Positions 37,479-49,822 of a stretch of DNA of 64,000 bases are shown piece by piece. A program made the translations under genes and the position numbers. The stretch is from Centropus unirufus (Eukaryota; Chordata; Aves; Cuculiformes; Centropidae), in assembly GCA_013397695.1 (NCBI GenBank), contig VYZI01000182.1, positions 418,924 through 482,923 of the forward strand, in the 5' to 3' direction. Positions within the stretch are counted from its first letter, which is position 1. Each line of letters starts with the position of its first letter. Under the pieces are notes generated by a model. It did not search any database. It saw only the letters and a program-made list of their open reading frames with translations, and was not told the DNA's origin.

Positions 37479-37935
37479 CAGGCCCTTCCTGGAGCACTGT
37501 GTCCAGTTTTGGTCCCTGCTCTACAAAAAAAGATGTGGCCAGGCTGGAGATGGACCAGAGAAGGGCCACTAAGATGGTCCAAGGGCTTGGAAGAGGCTTT
37601 TGGGAGACCAAAGAGAATGCCTTGTTACCATGTACCAGAACATAAAGGGTGTCTACCAACAGGATGAAGAGGAGCCACATGGAAAAGACAAGGGGTATTG
37701 GGTATAAGTCGCTTGTGAGCAGATTCTGATTGGATTCCAGAGGAAAATTTTTCCCCATGAAAACAAACATTGGAATCATCTCCCCAGGGAAGTGGTGGAT
37801 TCCTCTACACTGGATACTTTTAAGGCCCAGCTCCACAGGGAGTTGGGCCATCTCCTTTAAACTACATATTACCTGTAAGGTTGGACCAGATGACCCCGGA
37901 GGTCCCATCCAGCCACCAGGTTATTCTGTGACTGT
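37479..37935 (+). mobile_element. Old CR1 LINE with ORF2 remnant, about 460 bp
   Basis: CAGGCCCTTCCTGGAGCACT, TGTGTCCAGTTTTGGTCCCT, GGACCAGAGAAGGGCCACTA and the end GGACCAGATGACCCCGGAGG with TTCTGTGACTGTG. Distinct from groups A-C and more diverged. It retains a short translatable stretch of the reverse-transcriptase C-terminus, broken by stops. Confidence 0.88.
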
Positions 37936-39970
37936 GCCTGGAAGCCCACAGCGAGTGAGGGAGGGGGTGACCCTGACTCACTCCTCGTTATCAAAAGGGC
38001 TGCTTTCCACCAGGCTCTTCGCTTTCTCAAAACCTCCAGTTTTTACTAAAAAGCAGTGATAACAACAAGTTGCAGGAGATCATCAATTAAAACTGATGCC
38101 ATTGCTCTCTGCCTGATGCCTTGTTCTTGTCAGACTCTTTTTTTGTGCTGCCAAGACTTGTATGAGTGGATCATACAATGCTCAGCGCTGCATCAACAGC
38201 ATGGCCAAAATGGGTCAGTTCCTGCTAATTCTCCCTACCAGCATTAAAACCAGGCTTTCAAGGCCCTGCTGTCATTCTGGGATGGAGGCATGGCACACCC
38301 CAATTCTCCTTTGTAGGCTTTGTTTCCATCAATACTTCTTGTGTCCCATTTCTGCTATTACACATAAAACTACAATTCTATGGTAAGCCAGTTCTGAAGA
38401 AGTTCATCAAATGAATGGCCACTTATTGGCCCAACAATTCTTTGCAAATAAGCTAAGCAAGAACTTTAACAGCAAAAGGAAGCCAGGCAAAAACAACAGT
38501 GAGAATGAACAATTCCTTTCCTTGTGCCCTGGTGATGCAGGAAGGCATCCCAGCCCAGGGCACGCTGCTCCTGAGCTCAGGGACAAGGTCACACTAATAT
38601 TGCAATATTTTTAACTCGCCCCATGTCAGGCCAGCTTGAAGCACACCGAGTGAGCTCAGCGTTGTCTCCACTTGCCTGTATTAACCTGAACTTAATGAAA
38701 TTGAGGGGCAATTTGATTACAATTTGTAAGTATTTTTATGGGCTGTTTAGACAGCCAGTTCACTGCAGCTCAGACAGTCTAAAACTGTCTGGAATAGTGG
38801 GGTCAAACTCAGCCGAGCTGCTATGATGCATCGCTTTAATAAATATAAATTATTGCTATGAAAAAGCAAAAAAATGAGAGGAAAATCACCATCAAACTTT
38901 TCATGGATAAAGTGGTTACTTTGCTAGAAAAGTTAAGATAGCCTTGTAAAACCCGAGGAGGGAAATACCACTTCAATCTGCCTTTAGACAAGATGACAAT
39001 GGGCACTGATAGAGCAGCAGCCGGTTCTAAGGATCCTTACTGTAAAGAATCCGGCAGTTCAGGGACCTTCCTTGAAGGAATCAGCTGAGGCTCAGTGGTA
39101 GGCACAAAGACCTGCCAAAGGAAAAAAAAGGTGGGGAGGGAAGAAAGAGATGCTTCAGATGATAAAAACATCAAATGGATGAAGAGGTTGAAACACAAAC
39201 CAGGCAGAACTGACTTATTGGAAGGGAGACAGGTGGCAAGCACAGCTTCCAACAGCTCGCTGTTTGATATTCATGCTGTTGCCCGATTCAAAGATGATGA
39301 AGAAATAGTCCCAAGAAAACACTTTTAGAAGGAAACCAAGCAAACCTCGCATCCATGTAATCAGCAATCAACGTAAGGAGAGATAAAAAATAGTTAAGTG
39401 CCTACCAGAATGAAAAAGAATATCACAGCCTTCTGAAACAAAGCCATGGACTGATGCGCTGGGAAAACCAGCCATAAAAACTGGAATTCAATGAGATCCC
39501 GACGCACCAATATTGATTCGGTAAACATCAGCAGAGAGAAAAGCTGATTTTTTTTTCTTCTCCTGTTTCTGAAAGGTCTGTAGAGATGATGGAATTCAAG
39601 GAACAAATTGTGCATGTTATCTGCAAGGACCATTTCCACACATAACTGACACGTCCAGCACCGGGTGCTGCGCTCGTCTATAAACACAGCTACTCACAAG
39701 CTGCGGATTTGGGGCAAAAACTACTTCGCGTGAATCGTTTCTGTCACAGGAGAAACCACCACAGAGTGTTTCTTCTGTTCTGGAGAGGAACGATGGCCCT
39801 GCAGGTGTCTTGGTTTCAAGTTCTACTCCTTCCAGACCTTTTCTAACTGTAGAGAAATCACACCTCAATGCATTCATAGGTACGGGGTGGAGTGGTGAAC
39901 TGGGCAGTGTTGGGTTTACAGCTGGACATGGGAACTGGTGTGTGATGTTTCTTCTCCAAAGCAATAAAAA
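37936..39970. other. Non-coding, unique, with two adjacent hairpins
   Basis: Unique-looking 2 kb without CR1. Hairpins at 38741-38756 and 38771-38791 are listed separately. Open frames show no known domain. Confidence 0.4.
38741..38791. repeat. Pair of short perfect hairpins with SMAD-like words
   Basis: GGCTGT-TTAG-ACAGCC (38741-38756) and CAGACAGT-CTAAA-ACTGTCTG (38771-38791). The second holds two inverted CAGAC half-sites. Confidence 0.6.
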
Positions 39971-40254
39971 GAAATGGCCTCAAGTTGTGCCAGGGAGAAG
40001 ATGAGGGGAAACAGTTTGCAGCTGCAAGAGGGGAAGATTCAGATGAGATCTTGGGAAGAAATGTTTTGGTGTGAGAGTGGGGAGGCCTTGCTCAGAGCAG
40101 TGGTGGCTGCCCCATCCCTGGAGGTGTTCAAGGCCAGGTTGGATGGGGCTTGGAGCCCCTGATCCAGTGGGAGGTGTCCCTGCCCATGGCAGGGGTGGAA
40201 CTGGATGGGCTTTTAGGTCCCTTCAACCCAAACCATTCCATGATTCTATGATTT
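39971..40254 (+). mobile_element. CR1 LINE 3' end, possibly chimeric (group A with group B-like head)
   Basis: Starts GAAATGGCCTCAAGTTGTGC, a group B word, then continues GATGAGGGGAAACAGTTTGC and the full group A 3' region to CATGATTCTATGATT. Confidence 0.9.
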
Positions 40255-41313
40255 TAAGTCCTGTTTTTTTTCACTGAGCGTTTCAGCCTGGCTTCCCTCA
40301 GTCACTGAGCCACTCTTTCTGAGAAGGAGCAGAGAGTTTCCTGAGCTTTATTTGTTTTACAACTCCAGCTCCTTTGAGCGAGTTTCAGATCTCATATGCG
40401 TTTGTAAACAGCTTACTGAGGATTAATAAATAATTAATACCCGCTGTAAGAAATTATCAGCAATCACATGTGACCTCTTACTGATGTGCTTACCCTGCTT
40501 TAAAATTCATCAAAGATTAACTAGTACTTTTAAAACCTCTTACAAAATGTACACATAGCGACTAATTAATTGCCACATTAAACTGAATTATGACTAATTC
40601 ATACCTGGCCTTACCTGCCTACCCAGGGGAGATTCAAAATGACAAGCAACAGAGCAGAACTGTAAAAAAATTGTTTTAAAAAATAACTAAAAAGAAAAGA
40701 TTCGGTGAGGTTTACTTTTTTTTTTACAAATTGAAAGATATTTTCTTTTGTTTTTATTATTCTTTGTTTTTGTCTTTTTAAAGCCTTTGTTGGTAAAGAA
40801 GCCTTGATGTAACTGGACAAGAATTTAGCAGCCTAATTTTGCGTATGTCAGAGAAAGAGCATATTCATGTACTAATTTAACTTCACATCCTTGATAATAA
40901 GTAGACAACTAAACTTCAACATTACTGTTATTACACAACCAAGAAACATTGTTTGGACTCGGGAGAAGCAGGCAGGAAGCCCGCGGATTGCAGTACTTCA
41001 ATGGAAATCACTTTGAAACTGGTCTTGTGTCACTTATTCCCCCTGTTCCTCAGCGCCCCACAACAGGGATAAACCACGAACCCCACATGAAAATTTTTTT
41101 GTGAAAATACCACTGAAATGACTTCCTATCACAAAATCCCACAAGAGCGTTCGTTTTGGAAAGAAAAGCTTGTAAGGGGGTGAAAATAATTTTGAAAAGC
41201 GATGCTAGATGTTCTGAATATGAACCTAGATACTTGCTGCACCTGGATTTACGCTCCCACCCACACCTGCACGGGACTGGGGGTGCTTTGCACACCTACA
41301 GGGTAACACAGAG
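40255..41313. other. Non-coding AT-rich block
   Basis: At 40390-40600 there are GTAAACA, TAATAAATAATTAATA and ACTAATTAATTGCC words typical of conserved enhancers; no gene is visible. Confidence 0.35.
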
Positions 41314-41571
41314 CCGTGGAATCCTGGAATGTCCTGAGTTGGGAGGGGCCCCCAAGGACCATTGAGTCCAGCTCCTGTCCCTGCACAGGACACCCCAACA
41401 TTCACCCCGTGGGGCTGAGGGCCTTGGGCAAAGGCTTTGGGAATATTGTCAGGCTGGGGCTGTGCCTGCTTCCCTGGGAGCTATTCCTGTGCTCCACCAC
41501 CCTCTGGGGAAGAACCTTCTCATGTCCAACCCAACCTTCTCCTGGCCCACCTTCCTACAATTCCCTTGGGT
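41314..41571 (-). mobile_element. CR1 LINE 3' end (group C)
   Basis: CGTGGAATCCTGGAATGTCC, TGAGTTGGGAGGGGCCCCCA, CCTGCACAGGACACCCCAAC, TCTGGGGAAGAACCTTCTCA. Confidence 0.93.
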
Positions 41572-42885
41572 TGTACAAAGCCAACAAATGAAAAAAATCT
41601 CTATTGAACAGAAGACTAATTTTACTACATATTTACCACTTGGCCCACTGCACTGCTCAGATCTCTGGATGCTGCTGCAGGTCTCCCTGGGTCTCTCCAG
41701 TTTCGGGTTCTTTATAATCTTCCCAGAGATGCCAGTTCATTTTTAGTATGGCTGTTGTCATTTTTAATCTTCTGACACAGAGACCCGGTGGCCAGGGTGA
41801 CCTTGTGGTCAGTCCAGTCATTTCCTCCAAGTACAGATTTTACTTGCTTTGCTTCCCCTGCTCTCTCACAAGAAATCATTTGTGCTGGATCCCAGCCCTG
41901 CCAGAGTCCCTAGACAATATTATATCTTGAATTAGAAGGTAATAGTGCTGTGCCTGTAACCCACCGGCACTCTGCTTTCTGCTTCACATAGAAATATTAG
42001 TGAACACCACTTTGGAGGTGTTCGTACACCTTCAGTCACCTCTGAAGGAAGTTCTGCTGTGCCTGAATATTCGATTACTGGATCATATTTAAGACGAGAG
42101 GTCACTAGAACATCTTCTTTCTTAAGAAGGTGTTTTATGACCAAAATATTAAACCTCAATACCAGATTGGTCCCCCTGACAAACTACCCTAAAGGATTGT
42201 CTTTCTAATACCCTCGATTTTGAATTGGACATTGAGCCTAGCCACATATTTAAGGCCCACATCGGCTGTGGGTTAAGATGTCCACACACTCCCATAAAGC
42301 GCAAAGCACCTCCTGCTGTTAATTCCCCACTTTAAGCACGGGGCTAATATTTATCAGAGATGCTTTCAAGCCTGGAGTCTGCGCCTCGGCTGATCAAGGC
42401 ACCAGAATAGCTCTGCCTGCCTGACATGGGTCTTCAGCATAGAAAGCAGCGCTGCTCGATCAAGCTTGCTTCTCACATCCATCTTCTTTCCCTTCCCATC
42501 CTGGCCTGTTCTCAGAGCCTTTGGAGCAGCTGGGAAGAGATGTAGAGGGCATGGCTCAGCAGAGGGAAGAGAACCTGCCCACAGCAGCACAGAACTGAGC
42601 CACTCCCTGCAGGAAACTGCACCTGGCTATAAAAAACCCACGAGTTTTACTTAAAAAAAGTTTTGGCGAGGGGCAGGGAGGGTGTGAAGAGAAAGAGAAA
42701 TCCAGACTGAAATTCAGAAAGAGGAAACTAATGGATCTGAAACCACCACCTTGCAGCTAACAGCAGAGGTAACGACATTAAATGGAAAAGGAATAGTGCA
42801 CCTCCAGATTAAAAAAGACATTCCTGTTTTATAGCTACATCTATATTATATATTATACATACACAATTATGGGTGTAGTCTTGTC
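41572..42885. other. Non-coding spacer
   Basis: Nothing recognised. Confidence 0.4.
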
Positions 42886-43031
42886 CGCCCCATCCCTGGA
42901 GGTGTTCAAGGCCAGGTTGGATGGGGCTTGGAGCCCCTGATCCAGTGGGAGGTGTCCCTGCCCATGCCAAGGGGGCCGAACTGGACGAGTTTTGAGGTCG
43001 CTTCCAACCCAAACGATTTTGTGATTTTTAT
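42886..43031 (+). mobile_element. CR1 LINE 3' end (group A)
   Basis: Begins CGCCCCATCCCTGGAGGTGT and ends ACCCAAACGATTTTGTGATT. Confidence 0.92.
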
Positions 43032-43801
43032 GACTTTCCATGATACAGGAATGAAAAGCCCCCATTTCCTCTGAGCTGAATTGAGTTTATCCTGCTAGTT
43101 TTGATTAATATTTCATCAAAACGTATATGAAATGGTTAATTCTTTCATAGGCATATATTATTTTCTTGAAGTAGCAGGCAAGACTAAAACCATTACCCAA
43201 ACCCCTCTGCTGACAGGAGGGAGTCAACGCTTCCTAGGAGCCAAGAGAAATCATTTCCATTTTTACACCTGAAACATTTTCAAAGGGAATAATATTTTTT
43301 TCCTTTCAAGTCCTGGTAATTCTGCTTAGGGATGATCTAATGTGCTGTTATATCTAAGACTAAAAGATAGATTGTAAGACCTTCTGTGTGATGATTTATT
43401 TCAGAGTAACATTCTGGGTTTATAAGAAAGCTCACAAAGTAGGACCTTGACCATGACCAGGAATCCTGAGTATTGCTCTAATAAAAGAGGTAGGAAGAAG
43501 TCAGCATATGTAACTCCCACCTCCAGCAGCCCTGAATGAAATTGTCACTCTTTTTTACTTTTAAGTGAAAAAGGCATTTTCTACTCAGAAATGGAAGCAA
43601 CGATTGGAAACATCTATTCATGATAAGAACAAAAATTCTCTTAGCGATACGCCTGGTTGGCTTTTGGTTTTGTTGTTTTGTTTTTTGGGTTTTTTTTTCT
43701 GAAAGCAAATATCTTCAGTTTTGCAGGCTCAAGTTTTAACAAGGATATCAAAATCCCAATATAGTTCTGGAAAAAAAGTGTTCACAAAAAACTGCCTTTT
43801 C
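43032..43801. other. Non-coding spacer
   Basis: T/G-rich run at 43665-43698; otherwise nothing. Confidence 0.4.
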
Positions 43802-44276
43802 TATAGAATCATGGAATGATTTGGGTTGGAAGGGATCTCAAAGCCCAGCCAGTTCCATCCCCTGCCATGGGCAGGGACACCTCCCACGGGATCAGGGGGC
43901 TCCAAGCCCCATCCAACCGGGCCTTGAACACCTCCAGGGATGGGGCAGCCACCGCTTCTCTGGGCAACCTGGGCCAGGGCCTCCCGACCCTCACACCAAA
44001 ACATTTCTCCCCCAGATCTCATCTCAATCTCCCCTCTTGGAGCTCCAAGCCCTCCCCTCATCCTATCCCTGCCCTCCCTGATCCAGAGCCCCTCCCCACC
44101 TTTCCTGGAGCCCCTTTCAGTACTGGAAGCTGCTCTAAGGTCTCCTTGGAGCCTTCTCGTCTGAACAGCCCCAACTCTCTCAGCCTGGTCTCATATGGGA
44201 GGTGCTCCAGCCCTTGGATCATCTCCATGGCCTCCTCTGGACTTTCTCTAACAGATCCATGTCCTTCCTGTGCTGA
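43802..44276 (-). mobile_element. CR1 LINE, about 475 bp (group A)
   Basis: TATAGAATCATGGAATGATT, TTGGGTTGGAAGGGATCTCA, ACACCTCCAGGGATGGGGCA, ACACCAAAACATTTCTCCCC, then AACAGCCCCAACTCTCTCAG and CCATGGCCTCCTCTGGACTT. Confidence 0.94.
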
Positions 44277-45835
44277 TGGCTCCATATTAATATTCAATAA
44301 TTGCAATTTTCCTTTCTATTTTGTTGTCCTGCAATCATTTTCTCCAAGCTCTGCTCTCCAGGTAATGACCTGCAATTAAACTCATGATAACAATTTAAAG
44401 GAATAAAACTTGAAATGGAATTGCCAGTTTTTACACAGATCTGGACCTGCATCCCTATGCCACAAATTAACTGGAATTCCAGTGGCCAAGACTAAAAAGC
44501 CCAGAATGCAGTAATTCAGGGTCTTACTATTGTACAAAGAAAAAGACAACTGTCTTCCTTTTCCCTCGCAATGTGCTGGTAGTGAAGGAGAGGGCAGGAG
44601 TCCTTATGCTCCATCCCTTGGCCTTCAACATTTCCCGAAACCTTGGGTCTACTCTCCCAAGACCCAATTACTTGCTTATGATTTCCATGGTCAGTAGACT
44701 TGCTCTATGGGATCTATTTTAATTGTAGGCTTCCCAGTGAACAGGAATGTGCATGCTTCAAACATCTGACCGCAACAACCAGGTGATCTACAGGAGAGGT
44801 GCCCACCATAGCATTGGTCCCACATGCCGACCAGCTGGAGGCTCGACTGGTAAAGGAAGATCATCAACTTTACCAATGGCATCTGCTTCCAGACGATGAC
44901 AATTGCACTTTCCCCTCAAACTGCTCATTTTTTAAATGATAAAGCATCAGCGTGTCCAAAGTACTGTAGAAGTTGCACACAAGGGAAAAAAAAATAAGAA
45001 AAGACCCTAAAAATTAAGGCACTTTTATAATATATGCACTCAGGTGGATACAGTCCTAAGGGCATGCAAAGAATTATCTGATACATCATGCAAATTCTTT
45101 ATCCGTAGCTGCTCAAAGGTAGAGGAATGGTTAATGAGTAAATAAAGTAACGGGAAATCCTACACATATTGAAGTAACTGTAAACAATAAACCAGCTTAA
45201 AAGATGCTTAAAGTCAGCTGGGTGCTAAATGTGACTTTCCAAATCAATACAGGAAGGGCCACTGAGAAATATTACACGTAATTAGGAATAATGCAGGCAC
45301 TGCTGAGCGCTAGGTAGAAGGTGGAACGATGCTTGTTTTGAGGAGAGAACAGTGCGATGGATGGAGACAGGGAGAGAGATCTGAGCAAAGGAGCAGCTCG
45401 GCAGAAGCACTACAAGCTGGTTTAAAACGGAGCTTGATCCTGCCCAGCATTCCCGCTATTCTAAATGGCTGAAGTAACCGAGATCTGATGAGCTCCAGCA
45501 AGGGTTTCGTGAATCACCACCTTCTGCTGACAGCAACTTTGAATCCATCTTCTGCAGCTTATCACGCCAAATAAACGGGAGAAATAAACCTGGTACAAGT
45601 CCTGGACTCATCAATGATTTTTAATTAATTACCGCTAACTGGAACATTTGTTAATTCTGCAGAACAAGACAGACTTGGGATCTTTGACAAATGCCTTCAT
45701 TTTTTAAACTCAGCTCAGTTACCAAAATCCTGTATTTATAGAAGCTCTCGAATATACTTATTCTAGGATAACACCTCTCCTTCAAGAACCTGATCTCTAT
45801 GCTCACACAGCTAAAGGAACAAATATGGAGAGCAG
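44277..45835. other. Non-coding spacer
   Basis: Nothing recognised. Confidence 0.4.
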
Positions 45836-46110
45836 CGGTAGGACAAGGGGAAATGGTCTTCAGCTGACAAAGGAAAGATTGAGATGAGATTTTAGGAAGA
45901 AATGTTTTGGTGTGAGGCTGGGGAGGCCCTGGCCCAGGTTGCCCAGAGCAGTGGTGGCTGCCCCATCCCTGGAGGTGTCCAAGGCCAGGTTGGATGGGGC
46001 TTGGAGCCCCTGATCCGGTGGGACGTGTCCCTGCCCATGGAACTGGCTGGAACTGGATGGGCTTTCAGGTTCTTTCCAACCCAAACCGTTCCGTGATTCT
46101 GTGTTTCTAT
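45836..46110 (+). mobile_element. CR1 LINE 3' end (group A)
   Basis: GGACAAGGGGAAATGGTCTT to CCGTTCCGTGATTCTGTGTT. Confidence 0.93.
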
Positions 46111-46207
46111 ATAACATAAGTAATGAAATCCCCATTGTAGCAGTTTGTTAAAAAAACCCTAAAATTCTGTGAGGCCAAGAAACCTACCAGCTTTGGGGGT
46201 AGAAGAG

Positions 46208-46293
46208 TGAAAAAAAAAACAAACAAAAAAAAAACCAAAACAAAATAAGGAAGAAAAAAAAGAAAAACAAGCAAACAAAAAATAAAACAAAGT
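46208..46293 (+). repeat. A-rich low-complexity tract
   Basis: About 85 bases of A runs broken by C and G (AAAAACAAACAAAAAA-type). Confidence 0.85.
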
Positions 46294-47237
46294 GCCTTTT
46301 CTTCAGGTTCTTTTCAGGTAAGCAAGCCTTTTAAAGCTGGGCAGCAGATATACAACATCCTGTGAGATTACTCTGAATAATAAAGCAAACACAGCTTTCA
46401 GAATCCACACCAAATTTAAAACACAGGAACACAACCCCCACCTTTGTTTCCAGTAACTTTTGCTCACAGAAGTCTTTTCATGACATCCACGTTAATGCAA
46501 ACTTTTACTGCACTGCTCTAACGATGTGCTTTAAATAGTATTTCATACTATGATAAACTCCTGCTGTTTTTAATGCCATCACCGTGAGATTTTTAACATC
46601 GCTCCACTGAAATAAATGTGGAGCTGGTCACGGCCATCAGTCTGTCTCGGAAGGGGTCTCTGTTCTTCTCCTCTAGGTCCTGGCATGTAGGAATTACGAG
46701 TCCCTGCGTGAAAGACCAACACAGAGCAAGGCAGGAGCACCAGATAGAGAGCAGCAGCTGGAGAGCTTGTCAAGAACGGAGTGAAAGGAACAGAAGAAGG
46801 AGAGATGTCCAGAAAACCATTTCCTTCAGCAGTCCAGATAAATACATATTTTCTTAAAATAATTCAATTAAAATGCAATTTTTCTTGAAAGCAAAGAGCA
46901 GGGCTATTTCAGGGAGGAAGACACCACATGATGTGCTGGGGTTTGTTTGTAACTGCTCTTCCCTGAGCTGGATAACACAGAAATCCTCAGCCACATTAAA
47001 TATACGCCGTCCGCTTGGATTCACTTAATATCACTGTGGAGAAAGGAATGATTTTAACAGCTGGACGAGTTTCTTTTCACTGTGAAGGTTATTAACCTTT
47101 CAAACAAATTACCAGTGAAGTGATCTCCCCTCCAAGTCCCCCACTGATGCTCTGGAGGCACTTTTTAGTCAGAATAAACTCTTAGTTTTATAAACAACCT
47201 AACTTTGTGAAGTTGTGTGGCCCTTGATACACGATAT
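46294..47237. other. Non-coding spacer with a 15-bp palindrome
   Basis: Palindrome AAGGTTA-T-TAACCTT at 47085-47099, similar to an HNF1-type site; otherwise unspecific. Confidence 0.4.
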
Positions 47238-47352
47238 CCTGGAGGTAATTAAAAGATGGGCAGATGAGGTGCTTAAGGATACGGTTTAGTGGCAGCAGGA
47301 GTGGTGGGACTCATTGATCTCAGAGGTCTTTTCCAACCTGGTGATTCTATGA
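47238..47352 (+). mobile_element. CR1 LINE 3' end (group B)
   Basis: CTGGAGGTAATTAAAAGATG, GGTGCTTAAGGATACGGTTT, TCAGAGGTCTTTTCCAACCT and GTGATTCTATGAT. Confidence 0.9.
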
Positions 47353-47412
47353 TAAGAAGGCAAAAAAGTGACTAACAGCCTCTTCTCCACTTAAAACATT
47401 GTACGTGTGGAT

Positions 47413-47440
47413 ATCATAGAATCATAGAATCACCACGTCG
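47413..47440 (-). mobile_element. CR1 LINE 3' tip
   Basis: ATCATAGAATCATAGAATCA: doubled tail octamer and a few bases only. It faces the plus-strand copy 60 bp to the left, 3' end to 3' end. Confidence 0.65.
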
Positions 47441-48624
47441 GTGGTTTCCCCCCTCCAGTTCTCATTAGACACGAGAGGCAGTGAAATGCAACATGTTACG
47501 CCTACCTTTTACAGAGAGGTAAAAGGAAAACCGACATAAAAAACTCACTGAAGCGACGTTAATTCAAACCTCTTGACTATCACAGGGAAACAAAGTCCAG
47601 CCCTTGTTCTCCAAAGCCACTATAATAAATGTTTGGGGGCTAATCATAAACAGAAAAAGGCTAACCAGCCCCTCCAATTGTTGAAGTTTCATGCACGCTG
47701 GGACTCTTAATATATTCAACAAAGAAAAGGCAGCAAGGAAAATACCCATCGATTTTGTTTTCAAATACAAATTTCTAATAATTCAAACTTGCCAGTGGGC
47801 TGTTTCCTCTTTTGATTTGAACAATTTTTGTTCCAGCTGCAAAAACCCACACCGACAGCCTTCTTTTCCCCATTTCCATTTGCATGCGACATTGATGTGG
47901 CTTTTTAAGCTGGAAGCCTAAGGTACGATTTGGAGGCTCTGGGAAAAAAAATGATAATGGGGGAAAGAAATGGCTCAGAAATTTACATTAAAATCATGCT
48001 ATTTCACTGCAGAAAACTATGGGGACAAGGGAGCACCTGAGTAGCCGTAAGTCAGTCTCTGTTGCATCTGAATGTAATATAGACCTTTTAACAGAACTAA
48101 ATAGACATGTGCTGATACCACCCCAAGACAAAGCAGACCACTTCAGACTGGCTTTTATGCCAGGAACAAAACCCTCTCAGTAGGAGTCCCTTAAGGCTCC
48201 AGACAATGCTTTTTTCTTTCCTGCTATGCAGCAGCTGAAGCCCCAACCCTGATCTCTGAGCCGCCACGGAGGGAGGGGAAAGGCAACCTCAGTGTAAGGA
48301 GATGGGAGGACAAGGACTACAAGACAGGAGAAATTCTCATGTATTTAAGGACTGGTTTCAACACTCAAATTCTAATGAAAGTCAACGTGACCTTGCTTTC
48401 CTTTTTTCCTTTTGAAGTATGACAGTTTGGAATGAAACCGCCTCTCCCAGCTCACATAACAAATTAACGGAGTTTAGAACTGCGCCCTAATCTTCTGGCC
48501 TCCAGCCATGGGCTGGTGGATCACTTTGCTTTCCAGCCTCACAAGGAGGAAGGACATTTCCGGTATTGGAAAGAACGGTTGAGCTTCCTGCACAGAAACT
48601 CTCTCCTATGGAAACCACCTCTTT
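47441..48624. other. Non-coding spacer
   Basis: Nothing recognised. Confidence 0.4.
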
Positions 48625-48895
48625 GGTCTCTTCATCCAAGTGGTGGGTGATAGGATAAGGGGGAATGGCCTCAAGCTGTGCCAGGGCAGGGTCAGACTGG
48701 ACATCAGGAAGAAATTCTTCTCCAAAAGGATCATCAGGCCCTGGAACAGCTGCCAGGGAGGGAGTGGAGTCTCCAACCCTCGAGGTAAAAGATGGGTAGA
48801 TGAGGTGCATAGGGATATGGTTTAATAGTGGACAGGTATGGTTGAACTCGATGACCTCAAAGGTCTTTTCCAACCTTGTGATCCTATGATTCTAT
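48625..48895 (+). mobile_element. CR1 LINE 3' end (group B)
   Basis: GATAGGATAAGGGGGAATGG, CCTCAAGCTGTGCCAGGGCA, GAAGAAATTCTTCTCCAAAA and AAAGGTCTTTTCCAACCTTG with ATGATTCTAT tail. Confidence 0.94.
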
Positions 48896-49560
48896 ACACT
48901 ATTGAATCTTACTTAACTCTGAATGGCACATCGCTGTACTCAGGACTTCAAGCAAGGGGTATGGGTTCTTCTATAAGTTTAGTTTACAGAGATAAAATAA
49001 GAGTTAATAGTCTCGTGCTGGTGATCTATAGGCTATCATTTAAGCATCAAAGGACTTCAAATCACATAATAGTTTATACTCCTGTGCACCATGCCCACCA
49101 ATTTTCCTGGTGAATCTCCCTATACAACACAGAGTTTAAACACCAATGTCTCCAGAAAATTTAGACATAAGTCATCACAATATTCTAGAGAAACTCAGTG
49201 ACTTGGTAGGAGTTCACCTAAATTAAAACGTGTGCTGGATTTCACGTATATATTTGTTTCTCCTTTGACAGCAGATTGCAGTTCTGCTTGCCGGTAACCA
49301 AAAAGGGTATTTTCAAAATTTGAAATGCTGCTGAATTGTTCTTGGTTTATAGGAAATATTGCTGCTAGGCACCTAAAACTGAAAAATTAGTAACAGGTTT
49401 CTGTTAATCTTATTTGGGTTATTCATGCAGCCTTTTACAAGTGTACCCCTCTAGTCAGGTTTGTGTCCATTACTTTGTTTTTATAGGACAGCAATATCAG
49501 CCCTGAACTTCATCCCTCAAAGATTCTGCCTTTAGGAAATCTGCTTCTTTTTCTTGTTTG
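48896..49560. other. Non-coding spacer
   Basis: Nothing recognised. Confidence 0.4.
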
Positions 49561-49822
49561 CATGGAAAAGAAAAGAGGAAATGGCCTCCAGTTGTGCCAG
49601 GAGAGGTTTAGACTAGATAGTAGGAAAACGTTCTTCCCCAACAAGCTTGTCAAGTCTGCCCAGGGAAGTGGTGGAGGTGCCATCCTTAAAGATAATTCAA
49701 AGACATATGGATGTGGTGCACAGGGACATGGTTTAGTGGTGGGGTAGGCAGTGTGAGATTCTGAGCTGGACTTGATGATCTTAAAGGTCTTTTCCAACTT
49801 AAACGGTTCTATGATTCTATAA
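49561..49822 (+). mobile_element. CR1 LINE 3' end (group B)
   Basis: GAGGAAATGGCCTCCAGTTG, CCAGGGAAGTGGTGGAGGTG, TTAAAGGTCTTTTCCAACTT and ATGATTCTATAATT. Confidence 0.94.

Noticed and set aside
37479..37935. Possible functional reverse transcriptase piece
   Set aside because: Only a short, stop-interrupted remnant of the CR1 ORF2 C-terminus.
43816..44379. 187-codon plus-strand open frame
   Set aside because: Antisense of a group A CR1 copy.
46208..46293. A-rich tract as a retrogene poly(A) tail
   Set aside because: No processed coding sequence precedes it; the neighbouring CR1 ends in its own octamer tail about 100 bases earlier and CR1 does not use poly(A).
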